Positions 23,897-31,934 of a DNA stretch of 39,883 nucleotides are shown here, piece by piece. The stretch is from the NCBI GenBank assembly GCA_023511585.1, contig JAIMBF010000018.1:1-39883 (forward strand), given 5' to 3'. The stretch comes from Terriglobia bacterium (GTDB lineage: Bacteria; Pseudomonadota; Alphaproteobacteria; Acetobacterales; Acetobacteraceae). Made by a program: the position numbers and the translations under genes. Under the pieces are notes generated by a model, which was not told the DNA's origin, did not search any database, and was given only the letters and a program-made list of their open reading frames with translations. Position 1 is the stretch's first letter, and each line of letters opens with the position of its first letter.

Positions 23897-25390
23897 ATGG
23901 CAGTGCGTTTATCTCCCCCAATGGAGGCCGAATTGGCATTGGAGCAAGCAACAAGCCCTCTGGAAACCGCGGATCGGCTCTTTTTCAATCGCCCGGATGC
24001 GAAGCTCGATCGGGCGACTGCCGAACATATTTTGGCGGAGGCCGTCGGCCCTGCCGATGACGGCGAACTCTTTCTGGAATACCGCGAAAGCGAACAGCTC
24101 GCGTTAGAGGATAGCCGCATCCGCGCCGCCGGTTTCGATGCATCTCTGGGCTTCGGGCTTCGCACCGTGGCCGGCGAGGCCACCGGCTTCGCGCATGCCA
24201 GCGAAATCTCCGAGCCGGCGCTGCGACGCGCCGCAGAGACGGTTGCCGCCGTGACCAAGGGACACACGCCGCAGGCGGCGGAACCGCCGCGAGGCACCAA
24301 CGCGCGGCTTTATTCCGATGCCAACCCCCTTCTGCCGGTGCCGTTTGCCGAGCGAACCCGCGTTTTGGCCGCGATCGATTCCTACGCCCGCGGCAAAGAT
24401 ACCCGGATTTGCCAGGTGCTCGCCTCGCTCTCCGGAGAGTGGCAGGTGGTTGAGATTTTGCGCGCCGACGGCATGCGGGTTGCCGATCTCAGGCCGCTGG
24501 TGCGGCTGAATGTCGCGGTGGTGGTAGAAGCGAATGGGCGGCGCGAGACCGGAAGCTACGGCCTCGGCGGTCGCTACGGATACGATTCGCTCCTGCAGCC
24601 GGAAACTTGGCAAAAGGCAGTGGACGAGGCGCTGAGGCAAGCGCTGGTGCAGCTGGAAAGCCGCCCCGCTCCGGCCGGCGAAATGCCCGTGGTTCTTGGC
24701 CCGGGCTGGCCCGGCATTCTGCTGCATGAAGCTATCGGACACGGGCTGGAAGGAGATTTCAACCGCAAGCGGACCTCGGCCTTCGCTGGGCTCTTGGGAA
24801 GCCGCGTCGCGGCGCGCGGCGTAACCGTGGTGGATGACGGAACGCTCCCCGACCGGCGCGGCAGCATTACGGTCGACGACGAGGGCACGCCCTCCAGCCG
24901 GACGGTATTGATCGAGGACGGGATTCTGGTGGGCTATATGCAAGACCGTCTGAACGCCCGGCTGATGGGCATGCTCCCCACCGGCAACGGCCGCCGCCAA
25001 TCCTATGCCCATGCACCCATGCCGCGGATGACCAACACGATGATGATGGCGGGAAGCCATAGCCTGGAGGAAATGATCCGCTCCGTGGAGCGCGGCCTTT
25101 ACGCCGTAAACTTCGGCGGCGGGCAGGTGGATATCACCTCGGGCAAGTTCGTCTTTTCGGCAAGCGAGGCCTATTTGATCGAAGGCGGCCGCATTACGGC
25201 CCCGGTGAAAGGTGCAACCCTGATCGGAAACGGGCCGGACGTGCTGACCAAAGTGGCCATGATCGGTGCCGATTTCGCGCTTGACCCCGGCATCGGGACT
25301 TGCGGCAAAAACGGCCAAGGAGTGCCGGTCGGCGTAGGCCAACCCAGTATTAAGATTACCGCGCTTACGGTCGGCGGCACCTCTCATTAG
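23897..25390 (+). CDS. tldD: Metalloprotease TldD
   Basis: This 497-residue protein is the TldD half of the TldD/TldE peptidase, a zinc enzyme that trims unfolded or modified peptides. The metal motif HEAIGHGLE (H277, E278, H282) is present, along with the conserved C-terminal block GTCGKNGQGVPVGVGQP holding the third-ligand cysteine. RMTNTMMMAGSHSLEEMI and GGGQVDITSGKFVFSASEAYLIE are family blocks. The N-terminal MAVRLSPPMEAELALEQATS is a little longer than usual, and no clear ribosome site precedes the ATG at 23897. TldE is not in the window. Confidence 0.94.
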   Translation: MAVRLSPPMEAELALEQATSPLETADRLFFNRPDAKLDRATAEHILAEAVGPADDGELFLEYRESEQLALEDSRIRAAGFDASLGFGLRTVAGEATGFAHASEISEPALRRAAETVAAVTKGHTPQAAEPPRGTNARLYSDANPLLPVPFAERTRVLAAIDSYARGKDTRICQVLASLSGEWQVVEILRADGMRVADLRPLVRLNVAVVVEANGRRETGSYGLGGRYGYDSLLQPETWQKAVDEALRQALVQLESRPAPAGEMPVVLGPGWPGILLHEAIGHGLEGDFNRKRTSAFAGLLGSRVAARGVTVVDDGTLPDRRGSITVDDEGTPSSRTVLIEDGILVGYMQDRLNARLMGMLPTGNGRRQSYAHAPMPRMTNTMMMAGSHSLEEMIRSVERGLYAVNFGGGQVDITSGKFVFSASEAYLIEGGRITAPVKGATLIGNGPDVLTKVAMIGADFALDPGIGTCGKNGQGVPVGVGQPSIKITALTVGGTSH

Positions 25391-25426
25391 AGGGAGGATG
25401 GATCAAAAGAGTATCGATCGGCGGCG

Positions 25427-25819
25427 TTAGCGCGCGCCGCCGTGGAAACCGCCTCCGCCGCGGAAGCCGCCGAACCCTCCGCCGACACGCCCGGCCGGCG
25501 CGCGGAAACCGCCGCGTGCTCCAGCCCAGCCCCCATGCGCCGTACGCGCCCAGCCGTGATCGTGCCCGTGCCAGCCTCCCCATCCGCCGCCGATCACTCC
25601 GAGACCGAAAAGCCCGCCGCCGTAATAGGGCCCCGGCTCGTAGAAACCGTCGCCATAGCCGTAGCCGCCGTAATAGCCCTCGTAGCCGGGATAGCCGTAT
25701 CCGTAATATCCATAGTCTCCATAGTCGTCGTAGAGCCCGGTGCAGCCGGCAAGTACACCCATGGCCAGAGCCAACGCGAGCATCCTTACGGCTGCGAATG
25801 GCTTTCGAGCGTGTTTCAT
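25427..25819 (-). CDS. Gly/Tyr-rich lipoprotein
   Basis: This 130-residue protein has a lipoprotein signal (MKHARKPFAAVRMLALALAMGVLAGC, lipobox LAGC, lipidated Cys26). The mature part is low-complexity: a Tyr/Gly/Asp stretch with repeats such as YGYYGYGYPGYEGYYGGYGYG, then a Gly/Trp/His section (GWGGWHGHDHGW) and a Gly/Phe/Arg end. No enzymatic domain is visible. Such proteins are common in alphaproteobacteria but uncharacterised; a surface or envelope role is likely. It is convergent with tldD and 77 bases past the epmA stop, on the same strand. Confidence 0.75.
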   Translation of the reverse strand: MKHARKPFAAVRMLALALAMGVLAGCTGLYDDYGDYGYYGYGYPGYEGYYGGYGYGDGFYEPGPYYGGGLFGLGVIGGGWGGWHGHDHGWARTAHGGWAGARGGFRAPAGRVGGGFGGFRGGGGFHGGAR

Positions 25820-25896
25820 AGCAGCGCTACCCTACGCGACCCCAGCGGCTTCGTTCCCTTATTCGGCAAAATTTTTATCCTTACCCGATGGCAAAA

Positions 25897-26904
25897 TTAC
25901 GCCCGCGCAGCAAGCGGAAGCCACTGCACATCCTGAATCCGGTTGGCTCCGGCAGCAATCATGGCAAGCCGGTCAAATCCGAGTGCGATCCCGGCGCAAG
26001 CCGGCAGCCCGAACGCGAGTGCCGCCAGGAAATCTTCATCCATGGGCCAGTCCTGGCCGTTGAGCGCCTTGCGCCGCGCCCGATCGGAAAGGAACCGGCG
26101 GCGCTGCTCCTCGGCATCGGTCAGCTCGACAAAGGCGTTGGCGAGCTCGATGCCGCAAACGAACACTTCAAAACGCTCGGCAACGCGGGGATCCGCAGGG
26201 TCCGCCCGCGCCAGCGCCGCCTGCGCAACAGGCCAATGGGTGAGGAAGGTCGGATGGTCTCTTCCCAAATGCGGCTCGATATATTGGAGCAGCAAGCGAA
26301 AAAACAAATCCTCCCACGTTTCTCCCTCGCGCAGCGAAACGCCTGCTTCGCCGGCCAGAGCTTTGGCATCTCCGGCGGTGGCCAGAAGATCGGCACCCAC
26401 GTAGCGCGCAAAAGCATCCGCAACCGTTATTCTCTCAAAACGCGAAAGCTCCGTGCGCACGCCGCGGCAAGTCACCACCGGGGGCAAAACCGCCTGCAAG
26501 AAGGCGTGGGTTTCCTCGATCAGCGCATCCATGCTCGCGCCGGGCCGATACCACTCCAACATGGTAAACTCATGGAGATGCGTTTCACTCGCTTCACCGT
26601 TGCGCCAGACGCGCGCAAGCTGAAAGATTGGGCCGCTGCCGGCAACCAAAAGCCGCTTCATAGCGAATTCGGGGCTGGTGTGCAGCCAAAGGGTTTGGCG
26701 GGTGCCGTCCGTATGTTCCAAGGTGGTGGAAAATGCGCGCAGGTGCACCTCTTCGCCTGGGGTCAGAACGGCGTAAGGGGTTTCCACCTCGGTATAGCCG
26801 CGGGCGTGAAAGAACGCCCGTATGCCTTGTGTCAATAATGCACGGCGGCGCAAAAACGGCAGTCTTGCCGCATAACTCTCCGGATGCCATGACGGTTGCG
26901 ACAT
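25897..26904 (-). CDS. epmA: EF-P beta-lysine ligase EpmA (GenX/PoxA)
   Basis: This 335-residue protein is a class II lysyl-tRNA synthetase catalytic core without the anticodon-binding domain, as in EpmA. It attaches (R)-beta-lysine to a lysine of elongation factor P. Class II motifs are visible: motif 2 near QLARVWRNGEASETHLHEFTMLEWYRPG and motif 3 at GIALGFDRLAMIAAG. Start ATG at 26904 (MSQPSW) is chosen because the longer frame runs through the divergent epmB start. It is divergent from epmB with only 28 bases between the two start codons. Confidence 0.93.
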   Translation of the reverse strand: MSQPSWHPESYAARLPFLRRRALLTQGIRAFFHARGYTEVETPYAVLTPGEEVHLRAFSTTLEHTDGTRQTLWLHTSPEFAMKRLLVAGSGPIFQLARVWRNGEASETHLHEFTMLEWYRPGASMDALIEETHAFLQAVLPPVVTCRGVRTELSRFERITVADAFARYVGADLLATAGDAKALAGEAGVSLREGETWEDLFFRLLLQYIEPHLGRDHPTFLTHWPVAQAALARADPADPRVAERFEVFVCGIELANAFVELTDAEEQRRRFLSDRARRKALNGQDWPMDEDFLAALAFGLPACAGIALGFDRLAMIAAGANRIQDVQWLPLAARA

Positions 26905-26932
26905 CGGCACGCTCTTTCTAGAACCTTCTTCG

Positions 26933-28051
26933 ATGCATAACGACCCACCTCCCCGTTCGCCCCGCACGTTAAGGGATGCGGAAACACTCTATGCGGCCGG
27001 TCTCATTCAAAAAGAAGATATCCCGGCCGTGCGGGCTTTGGCCGAGCGTTACCCTATTGCGGTTCCGGAAGCCTTTGCGGCGCTGATCGAGCACCCTGAC
27101 GATCCGATCGCGCGGCAAGTGATACCGCATCCCGATGAATGGAAAATCGCGCCGCACGAGACATCGGATCCGATTGCCGATCTCGCGCTTTCGCCGATAA
27201 AGGGCTTGGTGCATCGCTATCCCGACCGCGTCCTCTTAAAACCGCTTCTTATCTGCCCTCTTTATTGCCGTTTTTGCTTTCGCCGCGAAGAGGTAGGGCC
27301 GGACGGCGGGATGTTGAGCGACACCGAACTGAAAGCCGCTCTTGATTGGATTGCCGCGCATCCCGCCATACGGGAGGTGATCGTTTCCGGAGGTGATCCG
27401 TTTCTGCTTTCACCGCGCCGGCTTCAGGAAATTATCGAGGCCCTCTCTTCTCTTCCGCATATCGAGATTGTGCGGATTCACTCGCGTGTCCCCGTTGCGG
27501 ATCCAAGCCGGATCACGTCGGAACTTGTGGCTGCCTTGGCAACCGAGCGTGCCCTCTTCGTTGTGGTGCATATCAATCATGCGCGCGAGTTAACCCCAAA
27601 GGCCGAGAAAGCACTGCGCCTGATCCAAGCGCAAGCAATTCCTGTCCTTGGGCAATCCGTGCTTCTCCGCGGCGTTAACGATACCGTCGAAGCGCTCGAG
27701 GCACTATTCCGGGCTATGTTGCGGGTGCGTGTGAAGCCTTATTACCTGCACCAACTTGATGCCGCCCCCGGAACCGCGCGATTTCACGTGCCGATCAGCG
27801 AGGGGCGGGCTCTTCTTCAAAAGCTTCGCGGGCGGATCAGCGGGCTTGCATGGCCGACATACGTTCTTGATATTCCGGGCGGCTTCGGAAAAGTGCCGAT
27901 CGGGCCGGATTATCTGGAAGCTGATGATTGCGTGCGCGACACGCTCGGCCGAGCGCACGTGATTTTCGCAGAGCGCAAAAGTTCGGAGACGATGGAAGCC
28001 GGTCACGAAAAAATGCCGCCGGTTGAGAGGCCGGCGGCAGATTCGAAATAA
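26933..28051 (+). CDS. epmB: EF-P lysine 2,3-aminomutase EpmB
   Basis: This 372-residue radical-SAM, PLP-dependent enzyme converts L-alpha-lysine to (R)-beta-lysine for EpmA. The iron-sulfur motif CPLYCRFCF (C108, C112, C115) and the PLP-lysine motif IPGGFGKVP (K320) are both intact. Length is slightly above the E. coli enzyme because of a C-terminal tail of about 25 residues. Partner gene epmA lies divergently; efp is outside the window. Presence of the pair implies a lysinylated EF-P that helps ribosomes through proline runs. Confidence 0.94.
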   Translation: MHNDPPPRSPRTLRDAETLYAAGLIQKEDIPAVRALAERYPIAVPEAFAALIEHPDDPIARQVIPHPDEWKIAPHETSDPIADLALSPIKGLVHRYPDRVLLKPLLICPLYCRFCFRREEVGPDGGMLSDTELKAALDWIAAHPAIREVIVSGGDPFLLSPRRLQEIIEALSSLPHIEIVRIHSRVPVADPSRITSELVAALATERALFVVVHINHARELTPKAEKALRLIQAQAIPVLGQSVLLRGVNDTVEALEALFRAMLRVRVKPYYLHQLDAAPGTARFHVPISEGRALLQKLRGRISGLAWPTYVLDIPGGFGKVPIGPDYLEADDCVRDTLGRAHVIFAERKSSETMEAGHEKMPPVERPAADSK

Positions 28052-28124
28052 GCGAAAAAACGACTTCGTATTCTTATACTCGGAGAAGGCCCTATCCATG
28101 CCCTCCCCGCCCCCTTCCCTCCTG

Positions 28125-28155
28125 CTCCCCCTTCCCGGAAACCGGGAAAGGGGAG
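28125..28155. terminator. Long GC-rich hairpin between convergent epmB and iorB
   Basis: A near-perfect 14-base-pair stem: CTCCCC plus TTCCCGG pairs with CCGGGAA plus GGGGAG around an AAA loop, with one C/A mismatch. It sits between two convergent genes, in a pyrimidine-rich stretch that starts about 28097. There is no T-run after it. It could stop transcription from both sides or be one copy of a dispersed palindromic repeat. Confidence 0.5.
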
Positions 28156-28193
28156 AGACGAGGAAAGCGGCATCAGGCCTCAGTGCGCGCGCA

Positions 28194-30491
28194 CTAAGTC
28201 GCCAGTTGATTGCCGATCGGCAGGCTGCGGATGCGCTTGCCGGTTGCGGCAAAAATGGCGTTGCAAAGCGCCGGCGCGAACGGAGGCACGGGCGGCTCAC
28301 CGACACCGGACGGCGGCACGTCGATGCTCGCCGGGACGATGTAGACGTTTGTCACCTTCGGTGCTTCAGAAATCCGCACCACCGGATAGGTGTTGTAGTT
28401 TGTCTGCTGCACACGCCCGTTTTTGAAGGTTATGGCGCAGTTCTTTGCGTTGCTGAGCCCCATCACGGCGCCGCCTTCGCACTGCGCGGTGATACGTTCC
28501 GGGTTGACGTGGAAGCCGCAATCGATGGCGGTGTCCACCCGCGGAATGGACAGGTTGCCTTTCGCGTCCACCGCGACTTCAACGACGGTGGCAACGTAGC
28601 TGACGAAGCTGCGATGCACCGCGATGCCGAGGCCATGCCCTGGCGGCAATTTGCGCCCCCAGCCCGCCTTCTCGGCTACCAGCTCCACCACGCGCGCAAG
28701 GCGGCCGGTATCGATCGGGTAGCTGTCGAACGGCTCACCGTAGTTCCAGAGCTCCTTCACCGACTTGCGCGGATCCACGATACGCGGCGGCCCGATCAGC
28801 TCCAACAACATTTCCTTCTGATCCTTGCCGAGAGCGGCAGCAAGCTCGCCGACAAAGGATTGCACGGCAAAGGCATGCGGAATGTTGTAAACCGAGCGAT
28901 ACCAGCCGATCCGCGTGTGTGCCGGTGCTTCGCCAACCTCGCAGCGGATGTTGGGGATGTCGAACGGCACATCGATCAGTCCCATGCTCTGCTCGAGCGG
29001 TTGCTGATATTTCGGATCAGGCATGAAGGTGGACCAGATTGTGGGAGCCACGCTGCGGTGCCGCCAGCCGATCACCTTGTTGTTCTGGTCGACCGCCGCT
29101 TCGATCCGCTCATACGCAACGGTGTGGAGGTAGCCGTGCTGGAGATCATCCTCGCGCGTCCAGATAACCTTGACCGGCGTACCGCCCAGCGCTTTTGAGA
29201 GCAGCGCCGCTTCTTGCGCGTAGTCGCACTTGGACTTGCGCCCGAAGCCACCGCCGAGCAAGGTTTCGTTCACTACCACCTTCTCTGGGGGCAATCCGAG
29301 AGTTTTGGCGATATCCTCACGTGATCCGCCCGGGCTCTGGAGCGGTGCCCAAATTTCCGCGCGATCCGCCGTGACCACCGCGGTCGCGCAAGGCGGCTCC
29401 ATGGTCGCGTGCGCAAGGTGCGGGATATAGTATTCCCCGACAATGACGCGCGCCGCCTTACTCATTGCGGCGTCTATGTCGCCTTCGTTGCGCACCGTCT
29501 TGCCGGGCTTGCGGGATGTTTCCATCAAATACTCGCGGTATTTGTCGGAGTCATAAACCGCGTGCTCGCCGTCATCCCAGACGATCTTCAGGGCCGCACG
29601 CCCTTTAATCGCCGCTCCGGTATTACGCGCGATCACGGCCACGCCACCGAGGGGTTGGAACTTCGCCGGCCACTTCCAGCCCTTGACCTCGATCACCTTT
29701 TCGACGCCCGGAACCTTCAGCGCTTCGGTGGCATCAAAGGAGACGAGCTTGCCGTTCAGCACAGGCGGCCGCGCAATAACCGCGTACTTCATGCCGGGCA
29801 GGCGGACGTCTTGCCCATACATGGCCCGACCGGTTGTGATATCGAACAAATCGACAACCGGGATCGAGCCGGTTCCGATATAACGGAACGCGGCGGGATC
29901 TTTGAAGCGCAGCGTTTCCTTAGCCGGCACGGGCAGTTTCATGGCATCGGCAGCAAGCGCGCCGTATCCCAACCGTCGGCCGGAGCTGCGATGCACCACT
30001 TCGTGATTGGTGGCTTCTACTTCACTGACATCCACGCCCCACCGGGCGGCGGCGGCGGTTTCCAGCATCATCCGCATGGCCGCGCCGCATTCGCGCATCG
30101 GCCACAGCCAATGCCGCACGCTGCGGGAGCCGTCGGTGTCCTGGTTGCCGTATTTCTCCTCGTTGCCCTCGCCTTGCACGATACGCACGCGCGACCAGTC
30201 GGCCTCCAGTTCATCGGCAAGGATCATCGGCAGGCTGGTGCGTGCAGCCCCCGTGCCCATCTCGGCGCGGGCGGCAACAATGGTCACGAGCCCGGCGCTA
30301 TCGATCGCGATAAAGACATGCGGATCAGTCACCACGCCATGCGGCATGGCACCGGCGCCGGTTTGATACTTCGGCAGTCCGGATCCGGCCGCCATGCTGG
30401 GCAACGCACGAACCGCCAAGATCAGCGCGCCGGTCGCAACCACACCTTTCAGCACGCCGCGCCGGCTGACATTTTCAATGATTTGCGTCAT
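28194..30491 (-). CDS. iorB: Molybdopterin-binding large subunit of an IorB-type aldehyde/N-heterocycle oxidoreductase
   Basis: This 765-residue protein belongs to the xanthine-oxidase superfamily, IorB-like branch. It starts with a twin-arginine signal (NVSRRGVLKGVVATG), so the folded enzyme is exported or membrane-anchored. Molybdopterin-binding regions LLGGGFGRKSKCDYAQEAA and YRSVYNIPHAFAVQSF are visible, and GVGEPPVPPFAPAL carries the catalytic glutamate. It oxidises an aldehyde or hydroxylates an N-heterocycle; the substrate cannot be told. It starts 3 bases after iorA. No cytochrome c subunit gene or XdhC-type maturation gene follows. Confidence 0.9.
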   Translation of the reverse strand: MTQIIENVSRRGVLKGVVATGALILAVRALPSMAAGSGLPKYQTGAGAMPHGVVTDPHVFIAIDSAGLVTIVAARAEMGTGAARTSLPMILADELEADWSRVRIVQGEGNEEKYGNQDTDGSRSVRHWLWPMRECGAAMRMMLETAAAARWGVDVSEVEATNHEVVHRSSGRRLGYGALAADAMKLPVPAKETLRFKDPAAFRYIGTGSIPVVDLFDITTGRAMYGQDVRLPGMKYAVIARPPVLNGKLVSFDATEALKVPGVEKVIEVKGWKWPAKFQPLGGVAVIARNTGAAIKGRAALKIVWDDGEHAVYDSDKYREYLMETSRKPGKTVRNEGDIDAAMSKAARVIVGEYYIPHLAHATMEPPCATAVVTADRAEIWAPLQSPGGSREDIAKTLGLPPEKVVVNETLLGGGFGRKSKCDYAQEAALLSKALGGTPVKVIWTREDDLQHGYLHTVAYERIEAAVDQNNKVIGWRHRSVAPTIWSTFMPDPKYQQPLEQSMGLIDVPFDIPNIRCEVGEAPAHTRIGWYRSVYNIPHAFAVQSFVGELAAALGKDQKEMLLELIGPPRIVDPRKSVKELWNYGEPFDSYPIDTGRLARVVELVAEKAGWGRKLPPGHGLGIAVHRSFVSYVATVVEVAVDAKGNLSIPRVDTAIDCGFHVNPERITAQCEGGAVMGLSNAKNCAITFKNGRVQQTNYNTYPVVRISEAPKVTNVYIVPASIDVPPSGVGEPPVPPFAPALCNAIFAATGKRIRSLPIGNQLAT

Positions 30492-30494
30492 TGC

Positions 30495-30947
30495 TCAGAC
30501 TCCTGTTGCAGCCATGCGAACGGCAGCCTGAATCCGCTGATAACAACCGCAGCGGCAGATATTGCCGTCCATTGCAACGTTAATCTCTTCGTCCGTCGGG
30601 TTGGGCTTTGTGGCAAGAAGCGCCGCCGCCTGCATGATTTGCCCGGCCTGGCAGAAGCCGCATTGCGGCACGCCCAAGGCCCGCCATGCGCGTTGCACCG
30701 GGTGGTTGCCGCGCGGATCCAAGCCCTCGATGGTCACCACGCTTTTGCCCGCGGCATCCGACATTAGAACGGTGCAAGAACGTACGGCCTGGCCGTCAAG
30801 ATGAACGGTGCACGCACCGCACAATCCTTCACCGCACCCGTATTTCGATCCGGTCAGTCCGAGTTCGTCTCTGAGATACCAGAGCAGGGGCAGCGATGGA
30901 TCTCCATCGAACGACTGCTCCTGCCCGTTTACGCGCAGAGTAATCAT
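30495..30947 (-). CDS. iorA: [2Fe-2S] small subunit of molybdenum hydroxylase (IorA-type)
   Basis: This 150-residue protein has a plant-type [2Fe-2S] domain with C38, C43, C46 and C58, and an all-alpha [2Fe-2S] domain with C96, C99, C131 and C133. It passes electrons from the molybdenum subunit to an external acceptor. It has no signal of its own and presumably rides with the Tat-exported large subunit. GAGAGG lies upstream of its ATG. It is the first gene of the iorAB pair. Confidence 0.93.
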   Translation of the reverse strand: MITLRVNGQEQSFDGDPSLPLLWYLRDELGLTGSKYGCGEGLCGACTVHLDGQAVRSCTVLMSDAAGKSVVTIEGLDPRGNHPVQRAWRALGVPQCGFCQAGQIMQAAALLATKPNPTDEEINVAMDGNICRCGCYQRIQAAVRMAATGV

Positions 30948-31084
30948 CGTTCCTCTCCATATCTATCTATTGTGACATTCATTTCTGGTTGAGTTCTTCT
31001 GCTTGTCGCGAGTGGGCAGCGATTGGCAAAGCACCCAAGTTTCGCGATGGGTATGGCTGCAATGCTCAAGAGAGCCGATGGCCG

Positions 31085-31117
31085 CCGGTTGCTCCCGGTA
31101 ACCGGTCGTCGTATATA
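31085..31117 (+). promoter_or_regulatory. Putative promoter with overlapping dyad
   Basis: TTGCTC (31089-31094) and TATATA (31112-31117) are separated by 17 bases. A perfect CCGGTT...AACCGG dyad (31085-31090 with 31100-31105) overlaps the -35 and spacer, as an operator would. On the opposite strand the same dyad lies in the region upstream of iorA and could form a leader hairpin. Confidence 0.4.
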
Positions 31118-31123
31118 GATATG

Positions 31124-31225
31124 CATAACGCTGGAGGATTGATCGTGCCGCCGATATGAAGCTTTTTGATGACGCAGAAGCCTAGTTTGGTAAGCCAAGC
31201 TCCTCGGCACGTTTTCTCCCCATTT
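31124..31225 (+). ncRNA. Candidate small RNA, unrecognised
   Basis: No gene covers 30948-31436. Within it a closing stem CGTGCCG (31144-31150) pairs with CGGCACG (31205-31211). Inside, a GCTT/AAGC pair and a TTGG-TAAG-CCAA hairpin can form. The outer stem is followed on the plus strand by TTTTC and then a T-rich stretch, as at an intrinsic terminator. A promoter-like pair of boxes lies 27 bases upstream of the stem. The predicted transcript would be about 100 bases. It matches no RNA family I recognise, including SRP, 6S and tmRNA. Confidence 0.35.
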
Positions 31226-31263
31226 TTATTTGCGCCAGCATTTTGCGCGGCACTGCAGCATTT

Positions 31264-31284
31264 CCGGGGACCCCCCGGTCTTTA
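31264..31284 (+). terminator. Putative intrinsic terminator
   Basis: CCGGGG (31264-31269) and CCCCGG (31274-31279) form a short strong hairpin followed by TCTTT on the plus strand. No plus-strand protein gene precedes it, so it may back up termination of the candidate small RNA and shield the ferredoxin gene. Confidence 0.5.
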
Positions 31285-31436
31285 ACGCAGCCATAATGAG
31301 CGCTGATTTGTGCGCCCGTCAAGCACTCCGTTTTGTCCTCCAAGAATTCGGAAAAGGGCTTTTCGGAGGCTCGTCAAATGGCTAGACGTTTGGCAACGCA
31401 ACAGGTTTTGGAAGAAGAAATGCCTCAGAACCGCCT

Positions 31437-31760
31437 ATGGTAAAAATCACTTATGTCCATACCGACGGCACCCGCGAAACCGTCGACGCCGTGGCAGGCA
31501 ACAGCGTCATGCAGACGGCGCTCGCCAACGGTATTGAGGGCATTGTCGCGGAATGCGGAGGTTCGTGCATGTGCGCGACCTGCCATGTTTATGTCGAACC
31601 CGCCCAACTGGCCTTGCTTCCCCCGCCGCATCCGGCGGAAGATGAAATGCTGGATACCACGGCTGCGGAACGTCTTCCGAACAGCCGGCTGAGCTGCCAA
31701 ATTACCGTAACACCGGAGCTGGAAGGGCTTGTCGTCTATTTACCGCCGCGGCAAATATAA
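31437..31760 (+). CDS. [2Fe-2S] ferredoxin, adrenodoxin/putidaredoxin type
   Basis: This 107-residue ferredoxin has cluster ligands C40, C46, C49 and C87, in the spacing of putidaredoxin, plus an extra cysteine at 44. The blocks AECGGSCMCATCHVYVEP and RLSCQITVTPELEGLVVYLP are diagnostic. It would carry electrons to a cytochrome P450, a Rieske oxygenase or Fe-S assembly; no such partner or reductase is in the window. It stands alone. No good ribosome site precedes the ATG; a seven-codon frame starting at 31420 overlaps it. Confidence 0.92.
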   Translation: MVKITYVHTDGTRETVDAVAGNSVMQTALANGIEGIVAECGGSCMCATCHVYVEPAQLALLPPPHPAEDEMLDTTAAERLPNSRLSCQITVTPELEGLVVYLPPRQI

Positions 31761-31814
31761 CGCGCGTGGGATAGCTTTGATGCTCAAGTTCGGCAGATAG
31801 TGTTTTGCCGAAAT

Positions 31815-31910
31815 CGAGAGGTGCCGTCATTGCGCGGCCGAACCTGGAAGCCTCCGAAAAAGGCACGCTTGCACGGATGTTTTCGCAATGCAATGGTTCG
31901 GCACCTCTCG
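31815..31910. repeat. 96-bp inverted-repeat element
   Basis: A perfect 12-bp inverted repeat forms the ends: CGAGAGGTGCCG (31815-31826) and CGGCACCTCTCG (31899-31910). Two internal pairs exist: CATTGCG (31828-31834) with CGCAATG (31884-31890), and CCGAACC (31838-31844) with GGTTCGG (31895-31901). The last pair shares bases with the outer repeat, so not all can form together. It fills most of the gap between the convergent ferredoxin and MHS genes. It may be a small MITE/REP-like element or a bidirectional terminator. Confidence 0.6.
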
Positions 31911-31934
31911 TTCTTATGCGACTGGACGTGACCG

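Noticed and set aside
24104-25387. Long open frame of over 400 codons opposite tldD
   Set aside because: It mirrors the tldD codon pattern, is His/Arg/Gly-rich with no domain, and tldD is certain. The same applies to long antisense frames opposite oxyR, livM, livG and the acyl-CoA ligase.
25600-25760. Repeated CCGTA/ATAGCC units resembling short tandem or CRISPR-like repeats
   Set aside because: They are the Gly/Tyr codons of the lipoprotein gene; there are no regular spacers.
30948-31143. Molybdenum-cofactor riboswitch upstream of iorA
   Set aside because: A CCGGTT/AACCGG hairpin is present, but the conserved Moco aptamer elements are not visible.
31420-31443. Seven-codon leader frame overlapping the ferredoxin start
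   Set aside because: It has only a weak purine-rich site upstream and could easily be chance; no conservation can be judged.
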